From: Pseudomonadota bacterium
GTDB lineage: Bacteria > Pseudomonadota > Alphaproteobacteria > Sphingomonadales > Sphingomonadaceae
Assembly (NCBI GenBank): GCA_023386515.1
Contig: JAEWJQ010000348.1
Span: 1 to 14,348 of the forward strand
Direction: 5' to 3'
DNA: 14,348 nt
The translations under genes and the position numbers were made by a program. Below, piece by piece: positions 13,578 to 14,348 of the stretch (its first letter is position 1; each line of letters opens with the position of its first letter). The notes beneath the pieces are model-generated. The model saw only the letters and a list, made by a program, of their open reading frames with translations, was not told the DNA's origin and searched no databases.

Positions 13578-14348
13578 TCCGTTTTCCCTTCACGGCCGCC
13601 GCAGCCGCCGGATTGACGATGCCGAGCTGTCCCGCATCGTTGCCAGCATTCAGGATCGATTCCCGCTGTCGGGCGTCGCTGCCAGGGCAGGCGTGAAGCT
13701 GCAGCGCGCCGGGCGGGAGTGGAAGGCATGTTGCCCGTTCCACCCCGACCGAACCCCGTCCTTTACGATCTACGCCGATGATCGCCGGGCGCATTGCTTC
13801 GGCTGTGGCTGGTCGGGCGATGTGCTCGACTTCGTGAAGCAGGCCTATGGCGTGAAGCTGTTGCCGGCGATCGAAATGCTGGACGGCGGCGCATTGCGCG
13901 AGCTGGAACAGCAACGCACGCCGGCGAAGCCCAAGGCTGATCTCCGGCGAGTGGCGCAGCGCATTGTGGATGGCTCGTCGTCGATCGAGGGGACGCCCGC
14001 CGCGGTGTATCTGCGCTCGCGCGGCATCACCATGGATCCGCCGCATACGCTGCGCTTCGCCCGCATTGCGCCGCCGCAGATTGAGGGCAACGGGTTGGTC
14101 GCTGCCAACGGCACCGATCCACTCCCGGCGCTGATCGCGATCGTCACGGACGCCGCTGGTCAGCTTGTCGGGCTCCAGCGCACCTATCTGACCGAGAAGG
14201 GTGAGAAGGCGGCAACGAAGCCCACTGACAAGGACCGCAAACCCAAGGTGAAATACAGCCTCGGCAACGTCGTCGGCGGCGCCATCCAACTCGGGCCGCC
14301 GGCTGCCAGCATGATAGTCACCGAAGGCCGGGAGGACGGGCTGCCGCT
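13567..14348 (+). CDS. CHC2 zinc-finger primase, N-terminal part, cut by window edge
   Basis: Opens at ATG 13567 with GGGAGG five bases upstream and stays open for 260 codons to the edge. The zinc finger is complete: C56-x2-H59 in CCPFHPDRTPSF and C77-x2-C80 in HCFGCGWSGD, followed by a helix VLDFVKQAYG, as in DnaG and phage primases. A helical linker (105-150) leads to YLRSRGI, a block usual before the Toprim part of phage/plasmid primases. At the edge, ASMIVTEGREDGLP looks like the first Toprim motif with the catalytic Glu (EGxxD), so the catalytic core begins here. It would make RNA primers for replication of the element. Whether a helicase is fused behind, as in P4 alpha, lies outside the window. 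Confidence 0.92.
   Translation, partial: MSSDPFSLHGRRSRRIDDAELSRIVASIQDRFPLSGVAARAGVKLQRAGREWKACCPFHPDRTPSFTIYADDRRAHCFGCGWSGDVLDFVKQAYGVKLLPAIEMLDGGALRELEQQRTPAKPKADLRRVAQRIVDGSSSIEGTPAAVYLRSRGITMDPPHTLRFARIAPPQIEGNGLVAANGTDPLPALIAIVTDAAGQLVGLQRTYLTEKGEKAATKPTDKDRKPKVKYSLGNVVGGAIQLGPPAASMIVTEGREDGLP

Larger units (their letters stand above)
9655..14348 (+). mobile_element. left part of an integrated satellite/prophage-like element
   Basis: Directly after trmB begins a one-directional block: tyrosine recombinase, an unknown gene of lower GC, an AlpA/excisionase-type regulator, several small overlapping unknown genes and a CHC2 primase running off the window. This is the arrangement expected at the integrase end of P4-like or PICI-like phage satellites, a prophage early region, or an integrative element. 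No capsid, terminase, conjugation, resistance or defence gene is visible up to the edge. The left boundary is somewhere in 9640-9774; no att repeat can be proved because the right end is outside. Confidence 0.8.

Noticed and set aside
13450..14289. 279-codon minus-strand frame opposite the primase
   Set aside because: The plus strand codes a complete CHC2 zinc finger here; the antisense frame is a shadow.

Overview
The window is GC-rich DNA from an alphaproteobacterium, most likely a sphingomonad. This rests on the RegB/RegA-type redox two-component pair, the lnt-metK-trmB cluster, the codon use and the style of the short intergenic regions. The taxonomic call is inference; there is no rRNA or tRNA gene to anchor it. 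The left two thirds (1-9654) reads as ordinary chromosome. The right third (about 9655 to the edge) is the left end of an integrated mobile element.

Layout of the chromosomal part. It opens with the 3' end of a SURF1-type cytochrome oxidase assembly gene. Three minus-strand genes follow: an isoprenylcysteine methyltransferase-like membrane protein, a small Cys-cluster protein translationally coupled to it, and an 88-residue protein of unknown function. Reading the other way is a coupled sensor kinase/regulator pair (RegB/PrrB-ActS type and RegA/PrrA-ActR type), which in relatives matches respiration and energy metabolism to redox state; its nearness to SURF1 fits. A degenerate REP-like palindrome separates it from a convergent minus-strand pair, a VOC-fold protein and a polyhydroxyalkanoic-acid-system protein, again joined by ATGA overlap.

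Next come lnt (apolipoprotein N-acyltransferase) and metK (S-adenosylmethionine synthetase). metK carries a perfect 8+8 bp inverted repeat just after a promoter-like -10, which looks like an operator for a SAM/SAH-responsive repressor, and it ends at a strong intrinsic terminator. A minus-strand cluster (formate/nitrite-transporter-family channel, unknown protein, PilZ-domain protein) lies between metK and trmB (tRNA m7G46 methyltransferase).

The mobile part starts directly after trmB: a complete tyrosine recombinase of the P4-like (DUF4102) type, an unrecognised protein of visibly lower GC with a helix-turn-helix-like C-terminus, an AlpA/excisionase-type DNA-binding protein, a tightly packed run of small unknown genes joined by ATGA-type overlaps (one with a winged-helix-like N-terminus, one that looks like two joined reading frames), and the first 260 codons of a CHC2 zinc-finger primase cut by the window edge. 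Integrase, AlpA-like regulator and primase in one direction is the arrangement of phage satellites (P4-like or PICI-like) and of some integrative elements; which one cannot be settled here. Several short repeats spaced at about one DNA helical turn lie in front of the integrase and the AlpA-like gene and may be protein-binding sites.
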